Part shown: piece after piece, positions 31,222 through 39,906 of the stretch
Numbering within the stretch: position 1 is the first letter of the stretch
Layout: each line of letters starts with the position of its first letter
NCBI GenBank assembly: GCA_019119045.1
Contig: DWXS01000034.1
Location: forward strand, 1 to 49,231
Source: Candidatus Mailhella merdavium
Lineage (GTDB): Bacteria; Desulfobacterota; Desulfovibrionia; Desulfovibrionales; Desulfovibrionaceae
DNA: 49,231 nucleotides
Direction of reading: 5' to 3'
Translations under genes and position numbers: made by a program
Notes under the pieces: model-generated
Told to the model about the DNA's origin: nothing
The model's input: only the letters and a program-made list of their open reading frames with translations
Database searches by the model: none

Positions 31222-33123
31222 ATGATCTCCCTTTTGGAAAAACTGCAACAATTTCTGGCCGATATTTCTCTGGCTATCAATAAAAAATTATCCCTGTTAG
31301 GGGCCATGACCATTGCATTAATGGCATTGCCTACCACAGTTGACGTATGCGGAGGCCTTATCGGCCACCCGTTGGCCAGCGCACAGGAACTGGTGGAATT
31401 CTTTCAGGTGTTATCAGTTTATGGTTGCCTGGGCTATGTTCAGTGCCGGGAACGACACATCTATGTGGAAATGTTCTTTGAAAAGTTCAGCCTTGCAACA
31501 CGCCATATGCTGCGCTTCAGCCTCAATGGCGTCGTCGCAATAGTTTTTTGCATCATGTCGTACAGGCTGCTCATATTAAGTATATCCAAATTCAACAGTA
31601 ATGAACTCAGCCTGTTATTAAGTATTCCCGTATTTATATTCTGTGTCTTTGCCGCGTTCGGCGCTTTTACCACGCTTCTGGCCCTGCTTTCTACTTCATT
31701 GAACGGTCTTCTTGAACTTCTGAAGCTGAAAAACAGGGGACATGCCGTACTCGGTTTCATTATCCTCATCGCTCTTGCCTCGTTACCCGTCTGGGCCGGA
31801 GCCTATCCCTGGGCCATGCACAAAACGCTGCTTGGCGCACTGGGAATGGCTGTTCTGATGCTTCTGCTTCTGCTCGGTCTCCCTGTCGGCTATGCAATGC
31901 TTCTGGTCGGTTTCGCGGGGCTGCTGCTGGTCTATCCCTCGCCTCGCCCTGCCATGAGCATGATGGGGCTTAATTCCTATACCACGGCCGCCAACTATGC
32001 CTACAGTGTCGTTCCCATGTTCATTCTTATGGGAGAACTGGCCGCCCGGGCCGGTATCAGCCGCGATCTGTTTTCCGCAGCAAGTACATGGCTCGGTCAC
32101 CGGCGGGGAGGACTGGCAACCGCTTCTATTGCCGGCTGTGCGGGATTTGCCGCCGTATCCGGAGACAGTATGGCAACTGCGGTGACCATGGCGTCGGTTG
32201 CATTGCCTGAAATGGAAAAAAAGCATTATGATTCCGGATTCGCCTGCGCAACTCTGGCCGCCGGAGGTACGCTCGGTATTCTTATCCCGCCGAGTACCGG
32301 ATTCATTTTTTATGCGCTCGTCACTGAAGTTTCCATAGGCCGCCTGTTCATGGCCGGCATCATTCCCGGCCTTATTCTCGCCGGCCTGTTCATGCTCTGG
32401 GTCTATATCTTCGCGCGTCGCAACCCCAGTCTGGCCCCACGGGGAGAATCACACACCTGGAAAGAAAAAATCACCTCGCTGCGCAACGTAACCGGTATGC
32501 TCATCCTCATCATCATGGTTCTTGGAGGAATTCTCTTCGGCATATGCAGCCCGACACAGGGGGGAGCCTTCGGAGCGTTCGGCACGCTTGTCTTTGCCAT
32601 GAGCCTTGGGCGGATGACCATTAAAGACGCCTACCTCGCATGTGTAACGACAGCAGAAATCACAGCCAAGCTGCTGCTTATTCTCATCGGCGTGAGCATT
32701 CTCGGCAACTTCTTCGCCGTAACCCGCGTACCTTTCGAACTGGCCGACTTCATCATCGGCATGGGAACCAACAAATATGTTTTCCTGGTAGGCGTAGTCA
32801 TTCTGTATATTATCCTGGGCTGCATGGTAAACGTTATTCCCATGATTCTGCTCACACTTCCTGCGCTGTTTCCCACCGTGCAGGCCATCGGCTTCGATCC
32901 CATATGGTTTGGCGTGGTCGTCGTTATCCTTATGGAAATGGGACAAATCACTCCGCCTGTGGGAATCAACGTATTCGCAATGAGTTCCGCAGCCCCCCAT
33001 GTGCCGATGATGGCCATTTTCCATCGCATTGTTCCGTATTTTACGACCATGCTGTTCATGGTGCTTCTGCTGACCATATTCCCTGCCATTGCCACATGGT
33101 TGCCTGAAGTTCTTTTTCAATGA
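31222..33123 (+). CDS. dctQM: TRAP transporter permease, DctQ-DctM fusion
   Basis: A 633-residue membrane protein. The first ~170 residues form a four-helix DctQ-type subunit. The remainder (from about 180) is DctM-type with twelve or more hydrophobic segments and family blocks such as ATASIAGCAGFAAVSGDSMA, AAGGTLGILIPPSTGFIFYA and EMGQITPPVGINVFA. GAGG lies before ATG 31222. Fused Q and M subunits are common in the DctP class. It works with the dctP product for sodium-driven uptake of an organic anion. A terminator follows the stop codon. Confidence 0.93.
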   Translation: MISLLEKLQQFLADISLAINKKLSLLGAMTIALMALPTTVDVCGGLIGHPLASAQELVEFFQVLSVYGCLGYVQCRERHIYVEMFFEKFSLATRHMLRFSLNGVVAIVFCIMSYRLLILSISKFNSNELSLLLSIPVFIFCVFAAFGAFTTLLALLSTSLNGLLELLKLKNRGHAVLGFIILIALASLPVWAGAYPWAMHKTLLGALGMAVLMLLLLLGLPVGYAMLLVGFAGLLLVYPSPRPAMSMMGLNSYTTAANYAYSVVPMFILMGELAARAGISRDLFSAASTWLGHRRGGLATASIAGCAGFAAVSGDSMATAVTMASVALPEMEKKHYDSGFACATLAAGGTLGILIPPSTGFIFYALVTEVSIGRLFMAGIIPGLILAGLFMLWVYIFARRNPSLAPRGESHTWKEKITSLRNVTGMLILIIMVLGGILFGICSPTQGGAFGAFGTLVFAMSLGRMTIKDAYLACVTTAEITAKLLLILIGVSILGNFFAVTRVPFELADFIIGMGTNKYVFLVGVVILYIILGCMVNVIPMILLTLPALFPTVQAIGFDPIWFGVVVVILMEMGQITPPVGINVFAMSSAAPHVPMMAIFHRIVPYFTTMLFMVLLLTIFPAIATWLPEVLFQ

Positions 33124-33130
33124 ATTATGA

Positions 33131-33160
33131 AAGAGTCCGCGCATGCGGACTCTTTTTTCA
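33131..33160 (+). terminator. Rho-independent terminator after dctQM
   Basis: Perfect stem AAGAGTCCGC/GCGGACTCTT with loop GCAT and six T, seven bases after the stop. Confidence 0.9.
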
Positions 33161-33747
33161 AAAAGACATATTACAACCGTTCCACCGGAAAGCCGACGGC
33201 ACTTCCGTCCCTATGGACAGTGAAGGCATGTAGTTCAAAAACGGCAGCCATTCCAGCAATCTGCCCATTGAGCCGACGAACACCACTTCATTCTCGGAAT
33301 TGTTTCATCAGCTTTTTAAATGTGTTCAACGGCAGCGATAAGTCTCCACATATCTTTTTACCCGCGACCGTTGAGCCGTTATGCCTTCTGGCAGGACGGG
33401 AGCCGTTCTTCTCTCCCCCCTTTTCTCTCTTCGAATATATTCCTCCGATAAAAAAAGTTTTCCCCGTTACGGCCCGGACGGAACCCATGAGCTTATCTGC
33501 AACTCATATTTTTATTAAATAGAAAAATACGTGCCAATTGCCCGTTATTATTTCCCGATTAAGATACAAGTGTTTGAAATGATCTAGAGAATTTATAAGT
33601 CCCGAAATTTGTTATTTATCATTTTCTTCTTGAATTAATTGCAATTTTTATCAACTATATGCTATATATGAATGACCGAGGCAAAGCCCGTTCCCCTTTT
33701 TGAGAGCGTGCCAGATTCGTCTTTCCCACAGCCTGAAGGATGTTCCC
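33161..33747. other. Intergenic region before the D-Ala-D-Ala carboxypeptidase gene
   Basis: About 590 bases without a recognisable gene. The 3' half (33520-33680) is AT-rich and probably holds the promoter of the carboxypeptidase gene. A 131-codon plus-strand ORF at 33127-33522 starts inside the terminator and has no family resemblance. Confidence 0.4.
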
Positions 33748-34659
33748 ATGCCCGCTTTTTCCCGTATGTTCAAATGCTCTGTTTTTCGTCGCAACGCTCT
33801 GTCTGCCCTTCTTTCCGCCTTTTTTCTGATACTCTTTCTGCCGCTGAACTCCTTCGGCGGCCCCATACAGGCAAAAAGCGCCATTCTGTATGATCTGGAC
33901 AGGCTTGAAATCCTGTACGAACAAAATGCCGACGCTAAAATTCCTCCTGCATCCCTGACGAAAATTCTCTCCATGTATGTAGTTTTCGACGCCATTGAAG
34001 AGGGAAAGATTTCTCTCAAAGATACCGTGAAGGTCAGCCGCCGCGCCGCGCTCGAAGGAGGTTCCCGCATGGGCCTGCGCCCGGGAGACAAGCTGACGCT
34101 TGAACGGCTGCTTTACGGAATGGCCGTGGCCTCGGGCAACGACGCCAGCTGTGCCGTGGCCGAACATGTCTACGGTTCACAGGCGGCCTTCATCAAAAAA
34201 ATGAACAGCGTGGGCAAAAAACTGGGCATGCAGAACAGTACCTTCAAAACGCCGCACGGACTTCCCGCCAAGGGACAATACACCACCGCGCGCGACATGC
34301 TCAATCTGGCCCGCAACTATATTGCGCGCTTTCCCAAAGCCCTGCGTTACCATTCCGCACGCAGCGTCACGCTCCACAACCGCACCAGCGAAAACAAAAA
34401 TCCGCTGCTCGGCTCCTACAAAGGAGCTGACGGACTCAAAACCGGATGGACCACGGCTTCTGGCTATAACATCATCACCACCGCGCGCAGGGGCAATACA
34501 AGACTTATCGCCGTTCTGCTGGGCGCGCCTTCGGCCAAGGTCAGGGCAAGGGAAATCGACAGACTCATGAACGGCGGCTTTGCTCTGCGCAACGGCAAGG
34601 CGTCGACCGTGGCCTCTTATCTGGGAGTAAAACAGAACAGCAGTTATGCTTCCCGGTGA
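33748..34659 (+). CDS. D-alanyl-D-alanine carboxypeptidase (peptidase S11, DacA family)
   Basis: A ~303-residue penicillin-binding protein of the S11 family. It has a signal peptide (LSALLSAFFLILFLPLNSFG), then the three active-site motifs: SLTK (Ser-x-x-Lys, in PPASLTKILSMYV), SGN in AVASGNDAS, and KTG in DGLKTGWTTASGYN. It trims the terminal D-Ala of peptidoglycan stem peptides in the periplasm. The C-terminal beta domain and membrane anchor of E. coli DacA are missing, so it is shorter than that enzyme. The start at 33748 follows AAGGA at eight bases; earlier starts would add a tail before the signal peptide. It stands alone. Confidence 0.93.
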   Translation: MPAFSRMFKCSVFRRNALSALLSAFFLILFLPLNSFGGPIQAKSAILYDLDRLEILYEQNADAKIPPASLTKILSMYVVFDAIEEGKISLKDTVKVSRRAALEGGSRMGLRPGDKLTLERLLYGMAVASGNDASCAVAEHVYGSQAAFIKKMNSVGKKLGMQNSTFKTPHGLPAKGQYTTARDMLNLARNYIARFPKALRYHSARSVTLHNRTSENKNPLLGSYKGADGLKTGWTTASGYNIITTARRGNTRLIAVLLGAPSAKVRAREIDRLMNGGFALRNGKASTVASYLGVKQNSSYASR

Positions 34660-34746
34660 AGCCTGCTCTGCCGTTTATACCGAGTACCGAATCTTTCCCG
34701 GACGTATCCGCGCCGGAAAAACTCCCGACATCTGAAATGTCTGTCT

Positions 34747-34772
34747 CTCCGGGGGGCTTTCGCCCCCCGGAG
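34747..34772 (+). terminator. Strong GC-rich hairpin after the carboxypeptidase gene
   Basis: An eleven-base perfect stem, CTCCGGGGGGC/GCCCCCCGGAG, with loop TTTC. The T-run is short (TCATTT), so it is a likely but not perfect terminator. Confidence 0.65.
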
Positions 34773-35019
34773 TCATTTAAAGCATCTTTTGCTCCCGGAA
34801 TCAGGCAAAACGAAACTACTCCGCAACGCCGGAGCAGCCGTAACAAAACTGCGGCGCAGCACCCGACGGATGCCCGGCAGGATCGGACCTGTAGCCTGCA
34901 GAAATGTAAAGGCTGGACGGCAGAGAGCAGGCTCCGGCGGGAGTATGCCCCTGCGAGCCGGAACACAGGATTCCGGATTGCAGATATGCCAGAGCAAAAG
35001 GTTCTAAATGTAAGACTCT
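34773..35019. other. Intergenic region between the carboxypeptidase gene and pdxT
   Basis: No supportable gene. Short ORFs on both strands have no recognisable protein features. Confidence 0.4.
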
Positions 35020-35715
35020 CTAAAAACGGCCGGCCACTTTGCCCTGCCTGACGGCACGAGCGTTTTTCTCCCTGTCGACCATTTCCAGAAACATCCTGTG
35101 AATACGCATATCCGAAGTCAGCTCCGGGTGAAACGACGTTGCCAGTATATTTCCCTGACGTACTGCCACGGGGCCGGAAACAGAAAGCCCTGCCGCATCT
35201 GGAACACGAGCCAGCACATGCACGCCCGTCCCGACACGGCTGATCAGAGGAGCCCGGATAAAAAGCGCGGGCAGAGGCTTTTCCGCATGCTCAACTTCCT
35301 TAACCCGCAGCTCAAGCTCAAAGCTGTCCACCTGTCGGCCGAAGGCGTTGCGCCTTGCCGTTGCATCCAGAACTCCCAGACGCGGCTGATCCAGCCTGCT
35401 CCCGTCAGGCCCTTCAATGTCCCTGCACAGCAGAATCAGCCCCGCGCAGGAACCATACACGGGCATACCTTCCTCGATACGGGTACGCAGGGCATCCAAC
35501 AGACCTTCTTCCTGCAGGAACTTTGCCATCACCGTGCTTTCCCCTCCGGGCAGCACCATGCCGTCAAAGGCATCCAGACCCGCGTGATTTCCGGAGGACA
35601 GGGGTTTGCGCACCTCCTCAACCTCAGCTCCACAGGCGCGCAGCATACGGATATGCTCGGCGAATGCTCCCTGCAACGCCAGTACCCCTATATGAAGATC
35701 GGAACGTTGTCTCAT
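35020..35715 (-). CDS. pdxT: Pyridoxal 5'-phosphate synthase glutaminase subunit
   Basis: A 231-residue class I glutaminase of the PdxT/SNO family. It contains the N-terminal [24 protein letters not shown] (family-typical oxyanion region), the nucleophile Cys in [10 protein letters not shown] and the catalytic His/Glu in [10 protein letters not shown]. It supplies ammonia from glutamine to PdxS for vitamin B6 synthesis. It is about 30 residues longer than Bacillus PdxT, mainly at the C-terminus. The ATG overlaps the pdxS stop by four bases (ATGA), so the two are coupled. Confidence 0.97.
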   Translation of the reverse strand: MRQRSDLHIGVLALQGAFAEHIRMLRACGAEVEEVRKPLSSGNHAGLDAFDGMVLPGGESTVMAKFLQEEGLLDALRTRIEEGMPVYGSCAGLILLCRDIEGPDGSRLDQPRLGVLDATARRNAFGRQVDSFELELRVKEVEHAEKPLPALFIRAPLISRVGTGVHVLARVPDAAGLSVSGPVAVRQGNILATSFHPELTSDMRIHRMFLEMVDREKNARAVRQGKVAGRF

Positions 35716-36614
35716 AGGCCCCGCTCCTGCATACGGGCGTCCGGCATAATCGAAGATATTTCCAGACCGGGCATGGCCTCTCCCAGATTCCGGGAGATAT
35801 CGGCGAGCAGCTCATAGTCGCGATAATGCGTTGTGGCAGCCACAATTGCGCGTGCCCTTGCACTCGGGTTTGCCGACTTGAAAATACCTGACCCCACAAA
35901 AATGCCGTCGCACCCCAGTTCCATCATCAGCGCGGCATCTGCCGGAGTAGATATTCCTCCGGCGGCAAAATTCACCACCGGAAGACGGCCGGCCCTGCGC
36001 GTCGCCCAAACCAGCTCAAGAGGAGCGGACAACTCCCGGGCAAAGCCCGGAACCTCATCCTCGGAAAGGGCGCACAAGGCACGAATCTGCCCCATAAGAA
36101 CACGACAGTGTCGCACAGCTTCCACAACGTTGCCCGTACCGGGTTCTCCTTTTGTACGGATCATGGCCGCACCTTCGCCGATTCGCCGCAAGGCCTCGCC
36201 CAGATCCCGCGCACCGCAGACAAAGGGAACACTGAACGCTGTCTTGTCGATATGAACATGTTCATCTGCCGGAGTCAGCACCTCGCTCTCGTCGATATAA
36301 TCCACATTCAAGGCCTCAAGAATACGGGCTTCCGTGATATGCCCGATTCTGACCTTGGCCATTACGGGAATGGTAACGGACTCCATGATGCGTTTCACGA
36401 TATCCGGATCCGCCATGCGGGCCACAGCTCCGGACTTGCGGATATCTGCCGGCACGCGCTCAAGCGCCATTACCGCACAGGCTCCGGCCTCCTGCGCGAT
36501 GCGCGCCTGCTCCGGCGTCGTCACGTCCATGATGACGCCGCCCTTGAGCATCTGTGCCAAACCGCTCTTCAATGTAAAGGTTCCTTTCCTGATTTCGTTT
36601 TCTTCTTTTTTCAT
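35712..36614 (-). CDS. pdxS: Pyridoxal 5'-phosphate synthase lyase subunit
   Basis: A 300-residue (beta/alpha)8 PdxS/SNZ protein, among the most conserved bacterial families. It contains [21 protein letters not shown], the Schiff-base Lys region [20 protein letters not shown] and [19 protein letters not shown], with the phosphate-binding loop GIFVGSGIF. It makes PLP from ribose 5-phosphate, glyceraldehyde 3-phosphate and ammonia from PdxT. I start at ATG 36614 with GGAG at eight bases. Longer readings to 36842 run through the divergent promoter region and are not family-like. It is divergent from the MocR regulator. Confidence 0.98.
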   Translation of the reverse strand: MKKEENEIRKGTFTLKSGLAQMLKGGVIMDVTTPEQARIAQEAGACAVMALERVPADIRKSGAVARMADPDIVKRIMESVTIPVMAKVRIGHITEARILEALNVDYIDESEVLTPADEHVHIDKTAFSVPFVCGARDLGEALRRIGEGAAMIRTKGEPGTGNVVEAVRHCRVLMGQIRALCALSEDEVPGFARELSAPLELVWATRRAGRLPVVNFAAGGISTPADAALMMELGCDGIFVGSGIFKSANPSARARAIVAATTHYRDYELLADISRNLGEAMPGLEISSIMPDARMQERGL

Positions 36615-36788
36615 ATGTCCGTCTCCCTGATTCAGCGTACACGATACCTGTTGCCGGATTTCCGGCACATCTCCGCTTTCCGCCGGGTCATGCGCAAAAA
36701 AACACGGCGTCCGCCCGACAGCGCGGGCCGAAGGAAACATGGCCCCGCACGTCCTTGCAGGAATAGACGTTGCGCGATAAAAGGCAAT

Positions 36789-36835
36789 TGATCCGCAATA
36801 AACAGGATCAATAAATATTGTATGTGTGACAATAT
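36789..36835. promoter_or_regulatory. Two palindromic operator candidates between pdxS and the MocR gene
   Basis: TGATCC (36789-36794) and GGATCA (36805-36810) form an inverted repeat with a ten-base spacer. ATATTGT (36815-36821) and ACAATAT (36829-36835) form a perfect 7+7 repeat with a seven-base spacer that covers the possible start codons of the regulator. Both are good candidates for binding by the PdxR-like regulator, which would control pdxST and itself. Binding is inferred. Confidence 0.5.
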
Positions 36836-38309
36836 GGATCATATCGCCATTCTATCCGAACTCTTTGTCAGAAACGGAAATCGCCCCAAATACCTTGCCC
36901 TGGCCGACGCCGTGGAACAGGCCTTCCGCGAAGGTCTGCTCGCTCCCGGCGACAGCCTCCCTCCGCAGCGTATTCTTGCCCGCGCTCTGGGCATTACTCT
37001 GGGAACGACAGGACGCGCCTATGCCGAAGCGGCCGCCCGGGGACTGGTGGAAGCCTCGGTAGGCCGGGGAACATTCATCCGTTCACAACGGCCTGACGTG
37101 GATGTCATGCCGCCGGATATGCCGGAACACGAACATGCGCCGGAACGCGACAATCCGTTCATGCAGGAGAGAACGGCCCGAAAATCCGAGCTGAACCTCG
37201 GCTTCATCGCGCCTTTTGAATATCTGAACCCTTCTCTTTCTCAGGCCCTGCGCGAGCTGGCCGGGCAAAGCGCCTCTTCTCTGGATGCACTGCAGAGTTA
37301 CCAGCGGCCGGGCGGAATGCTGCGCCACAAAGACGCCGGAGCGAAGTGGGCGGCGGGCTACGGTCTGCCCGTAAAACCTGAAGAACTGCTGATCTGCGCA
37401 GGTTCCCAGCATGCGCTGCTGACCGTTCTGACTTCGCTTTGTTCCCCCGGAGACCGCATTGCTGCGGAAACTCTGAGTTATCCGCTGCTGCGCCAGCTGG
37501 CCCGGCGTCTGCGTATCCAGATTGTTCCGATACGGACGGACGCGGGAGGCATGTCGCCGGAAGCTCTGGACAACGCCTGCCGGGGAAACATGCCGGGGAA
37601 TCGCATCCGTGCGGTCTATCTCATGCCGTCCTGCCGCAATCCGACGCTCACCTGCATGAATCTTGAGCGCAGAAAGGCCCTTGTAGAGCTGTGCCGACGC
37701 CACGATCTGCTGATTCTGGAAGACGACGTTTTTGCTCTCGCGCAAAAACGTTCTCTGTCTCTTCCTCCTCTGGCTTCTCTGGCCCCGGAGCGAACCTGCT
37801 TCATCGCCGCGACCAGCGAAGTTCTGGGAGGAGGGCTGAGAGTGGCGTATCTCTGTCCTCCGCAGTATCATCTCGAAAAACTGGAACAGACCATTTCCTA
37901 TACCATTTCCATGGTTCCTCCTCTCATGGCGGAACTGGCCTCGCGCTGGATCCTCGACGGTACGGCATGGCGGGTACTGGAGGCAAAGAGAAACGAGGCC
38001 GCCATTCGCAACATGCTTGCCCGCGACATTCTGGACGGCTTTGAACTTGTCACACGGGGTACGGGATTTTTCTGCTGGTTGCGCCTGCCCGAACCATGGA
38101 CAGGCGAACGCTTTGCCGATGCCGCCAGATCCAGAGGAATACTGGTGGCAGAAGGCGAACATTTCTCCATGGGCCACGGCATGACGGAACACGGCGTGCG
38201 CATTGCTCTGGGAGGCACAACCGATCGTCAGGCTCTGGCCGAGGGTCTGAAAATTCTGTCCTCGCTCTTGCAAGGAGAAAAGCAGGTCTTATTTCACTCT
38301 TGTCATTGA
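36834..38309 (+). CDS. MocR/GntR-type regulator with aminotransferase-like domain, PdxR-like, PLP lysine replaced
   Basis: A ~491-residue protein. Residues 1-75 form a GntR winged helix-turn-helix ([20 protein letters not shown]). From about 115 to the end runs a fold-type I aminotransferase-like domain, with [29 protein letters not shown] and [11 protein letters not shown]. MocR proteins of the PdxR group bind PLP through a lysine in a SxSKxLxPGLRxG motif. Here it reads [15 protein letters not shown], with Glu for Lys, so no internal aldimine can form. The divergent pdxST genes and palindromes between suggest it controls B6 synthesis, perhaps with a changed sensing mode. The start is uncertain: ATG 36834 or 36822, neither with a clear ribosome-binding site. 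Confidence 0.88.
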   Translation: MDHIAILSELFVRNGNRPKYLALADAVEQAFREGLLAPGDSLPPQRILARALGITLGTTGRAYAEAAARGLVEASVGRGTFIRSQRPDVDVMPPDMPEHEHAPERDNPFMQERTARKSELNLGFIAPFEYLNPSLSQALRELAGQSASSLDALQSYQRPGGMLRHKDAGAKWAAGYGLPVKPEELLICAGSQHALLTVLTSLCSPGDRIAAETLSYPLLRQLARRLRIQIVPIRTDAGGMSPEALDNACRGNMPGNRIRAVYLMPSCRNPTLTCMNLERRKALVELCRRHDLLILEDDVFALAQKRSLSLPPLASLAPERTCFIAATSEVLGGGLRVAYLCPPQYHLEKLEQTISYTISMVPPLMAELASRWILDGTAWRVLEAKRNEAAIRNMLARDILDGFELVTRGTGFFCWLRLPEPWTGERFADAARSRGILVAEGEHFSMGHGMTEHGVRIALGGTTDRQALAEGLKILSSLLQGEKQVLFHSCH

Positions 38310-38352
38310 ATCCGCACGGAACATGATCTTCAGCACAAGGAGCCGTCATCCC

Positions 38353-38862
38353 ATGGAATTCAAGGAAATCACGCCGGAAGAACTGAACGGCAATCCCTTC
38401 AGCATGATCGGCAAGGACTGGATGCTCGTATCCGCAGGCAACAGCGAACACAACTGCAACGCCATGACCGCATCCTGGGGCGGCATGGGCGTCATGTGGC
38501 GTAAAAACGTCGTGTTCGTGGTAATCCGTCCGCAACGCTGCACAAAGGAATTCATGGATCGGGAAGCCCGCTTCTCTCTTTCCTTTTTCGGCGGGGAACA
38601 GCGCAAGGCGCTTTCCTGGATGGGTTCGGTCTCCGGACATCAGGTGCGGGATAAAGTCGCGCAAAGCGGTCTGACTCCCTTCATGGTGGACGGAACGCCC
38701 TGTTTCCGTGAGGCCCGGACAATCATGATCTGCCGCAAGCTTTTTGCGCAGCCCTATGATCCTGCCTGCTTCCTTGACGCCTCAATCGATCCTGAATGGT
38801 ACTCCGAAAAAGACTACCATACCCTTTATATTGCGGAAATTGAGAAGGTTCTGACAAGATAG
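38353..38862 (+). CDS. Flavin reductase-like (FMN-binding split barrel) protein
   Basis: A 169-residue protein of the flavin reductase-like family. It has NAMTASWGGMGVMWRKNVVFV, the family's typical N-x-M-T/A-x-S-W...G block, followed by VIRPQRCTKEFMDREARFSLSFF. Such proteins in anaerobes bind FMN and act as NAD(P)H:flavin or ferric/flavin reductases, or as flavoredoxin-like electron carriers. I prefer ATG 38353, ten bases after GGAG, to ATG 38323. It is downstream of the MocR gene but separated by a short gap, and a terminator follows. A link to B6 metabolism is possible but weak. Confidence 0.85.
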   Translation: MEFKEITPEELNGNPFSMIGKDWMLVSAGNSEHNCNAMTASWGGMGVMWRKNVVFVVIRPQRCTKEFMDREARFSLSFFGGEQRKALSWMGSVSGHQVRDKVAQSGLTPFMVDGTPCFREARTIMICRKLFAQPYDPACFLDASIDPEWYSEKDYHTLYIAEIEKVLTR

Positions 38863-38868
38863 CGCAGT

Positions 38869-38907
38869 CTTCCGAAGGGGCCGGATGCTCCTTCGGAAGC
38901 TCTCTTT
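38869..38907 (+). terminator. Rho-independent terminator after the flavin reductase-like gene
   Basis: Stem CTTCCGAAGG (38869-38878) and CCTTCGGAAG (38890-38899) followed by CTCTCTTTTT. Confidence 0.85.
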
Positions 38908-38998
38908 TTCCCTCTTGCCTCATAATCCTCATAGTGCTATCGCGCTTTTTATGAGCGCAGCCCGCGCCCGTATACGAGCCTTGCGCGTGAGGCACATC

Positions 38999-39853
38999 AT
39001 GAACACCGAACTATCTTCATCCATACCCGGGGAAGCTGTCCCCGGAGGCGAAACTTTCTCCCCCGCTCCCCTCCGCCCTGCCGAGGAAGTGCATCCGGAG
39101 CGCACCCGTCTTCATCTCGACATTCTTCCCCAGCCCGACGATGTCACCTGCGGCCCGACCTGTCTGCATGCGGTATATCGCTACTTCGGCGATTTCATGC
39201 CGGTTTCGCAGGTTGTCGATGAAATTGCCCAGTTGCGGGACGGCGGTACTCTGGCCAGTCTGCTCGGCTGCCACGCACTGCGCCGCGGATACAAAGCACG
39301 ACTTTACACCTACGATCTCAATACCTTCGATCCTACCTGGACAACGCTGGACGCCCCGGCACTGAAAGAAAAGCTGCGCCTTCAGATGGAGGCTAAACCG
39401 GATCACAAGCTCCACGCAGCCAGCCATGCCTATATCGAATATCTTGATCTCGGCGGAAAGCTGCTGTTCGAGGATCTTTCCCGCGCGCTGATCCGCAGGC
39501 CTCTGCTCAAACAGCTTCCAATCATCGCCGGACTGAGTTCCACCTATCTGTACCGGGAAATGCGGGACATTCCCTCGACCAATGAAGCCGACGACATCCG
39601 GGGGATGCCCGGCGGGCATTTCGTGGTGCTGCACGGCTACGATCATATCAGGCGCACCGTACACATTGCCGACCCTTACGGCGACAACCCGCTGACGGGA
39701 AGCAACGGGTACGAGGCTCCCATCGACAGAGTCATGTGCGCCATTCTGCTCGGTATCGTCACCTATGACGCCAACCTGCTCATACTCGAACCGCGCCGCT
39801 CCTCCAGAAAGGGAAAAGGCTGTACGGAACTTCCGCCGCCTCCGACCTTCTGA
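38999..39853 (+). CDS. C39-like papain-fold cysteine peptidase
   Basis: A 284-residue protein with a C39-like peptidase domain. The pattern is LPQPDDVTCGPTCLHAVY, with oxyanion Gln45 and nucleophile Cys51. His207 lies in MPGGHFVVLHGYD, and Asp225 in HIADPYG. The active-site set is complete. There is no membrane or ABC part, so this is not a bacteriocin exporter. I start at ATG 38999 with GAGG at seven bases, avoiding a longer ORF that begins in the terminator. It heads the gene row that continues with a RimK-type ligase (53 bases after), a GCS2 ligase and an amidohydrolase. Such peptidases accompany ATP-grasp/amidoligase systems and may cleave or transfer the peptide product. Confidence 0.85.
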   Translation: MNTELSSSIPGEAVPGGETFSPAPLRPAEEVHPERTRLHLDILPQPDDVTCGPTCLHAVYRYFGDFMPVSQVVDEIAQLRDGGTLASLLGCHALRRGYKARLYTYDLNTFDPTWTTLDAPALKEKLRLQMEAKPDHKLHAASHAYIEYLDLGGKLLFEDLSRALIRRPLLKQLPIIAGLSSTYLYREMRDIPSTNEADDIRGMPGGHFVVLHGYDHIRRTVHIADPYGDNPLTGSNGYEAPIDRVMCAILLGIVTYDANLLILEPRRSSRKGKGCTELPPPPTF

Positions 39854-39906
39854 AAGGAACACTGCGCAGTTATTCCTCAAATTCAGGAAATCACTTCAAG
39901 GAAAAC

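Noticed and set aside
33127..33522. 131-codon plus-strand ORF after dctQM
   Set aside because: Starts inside a terminator stem and shows no protein family pattern.
37083..38273. Minus-strand 396-codon ORF
   Set aside because: Antisense shadow of the MocR-type regulator.
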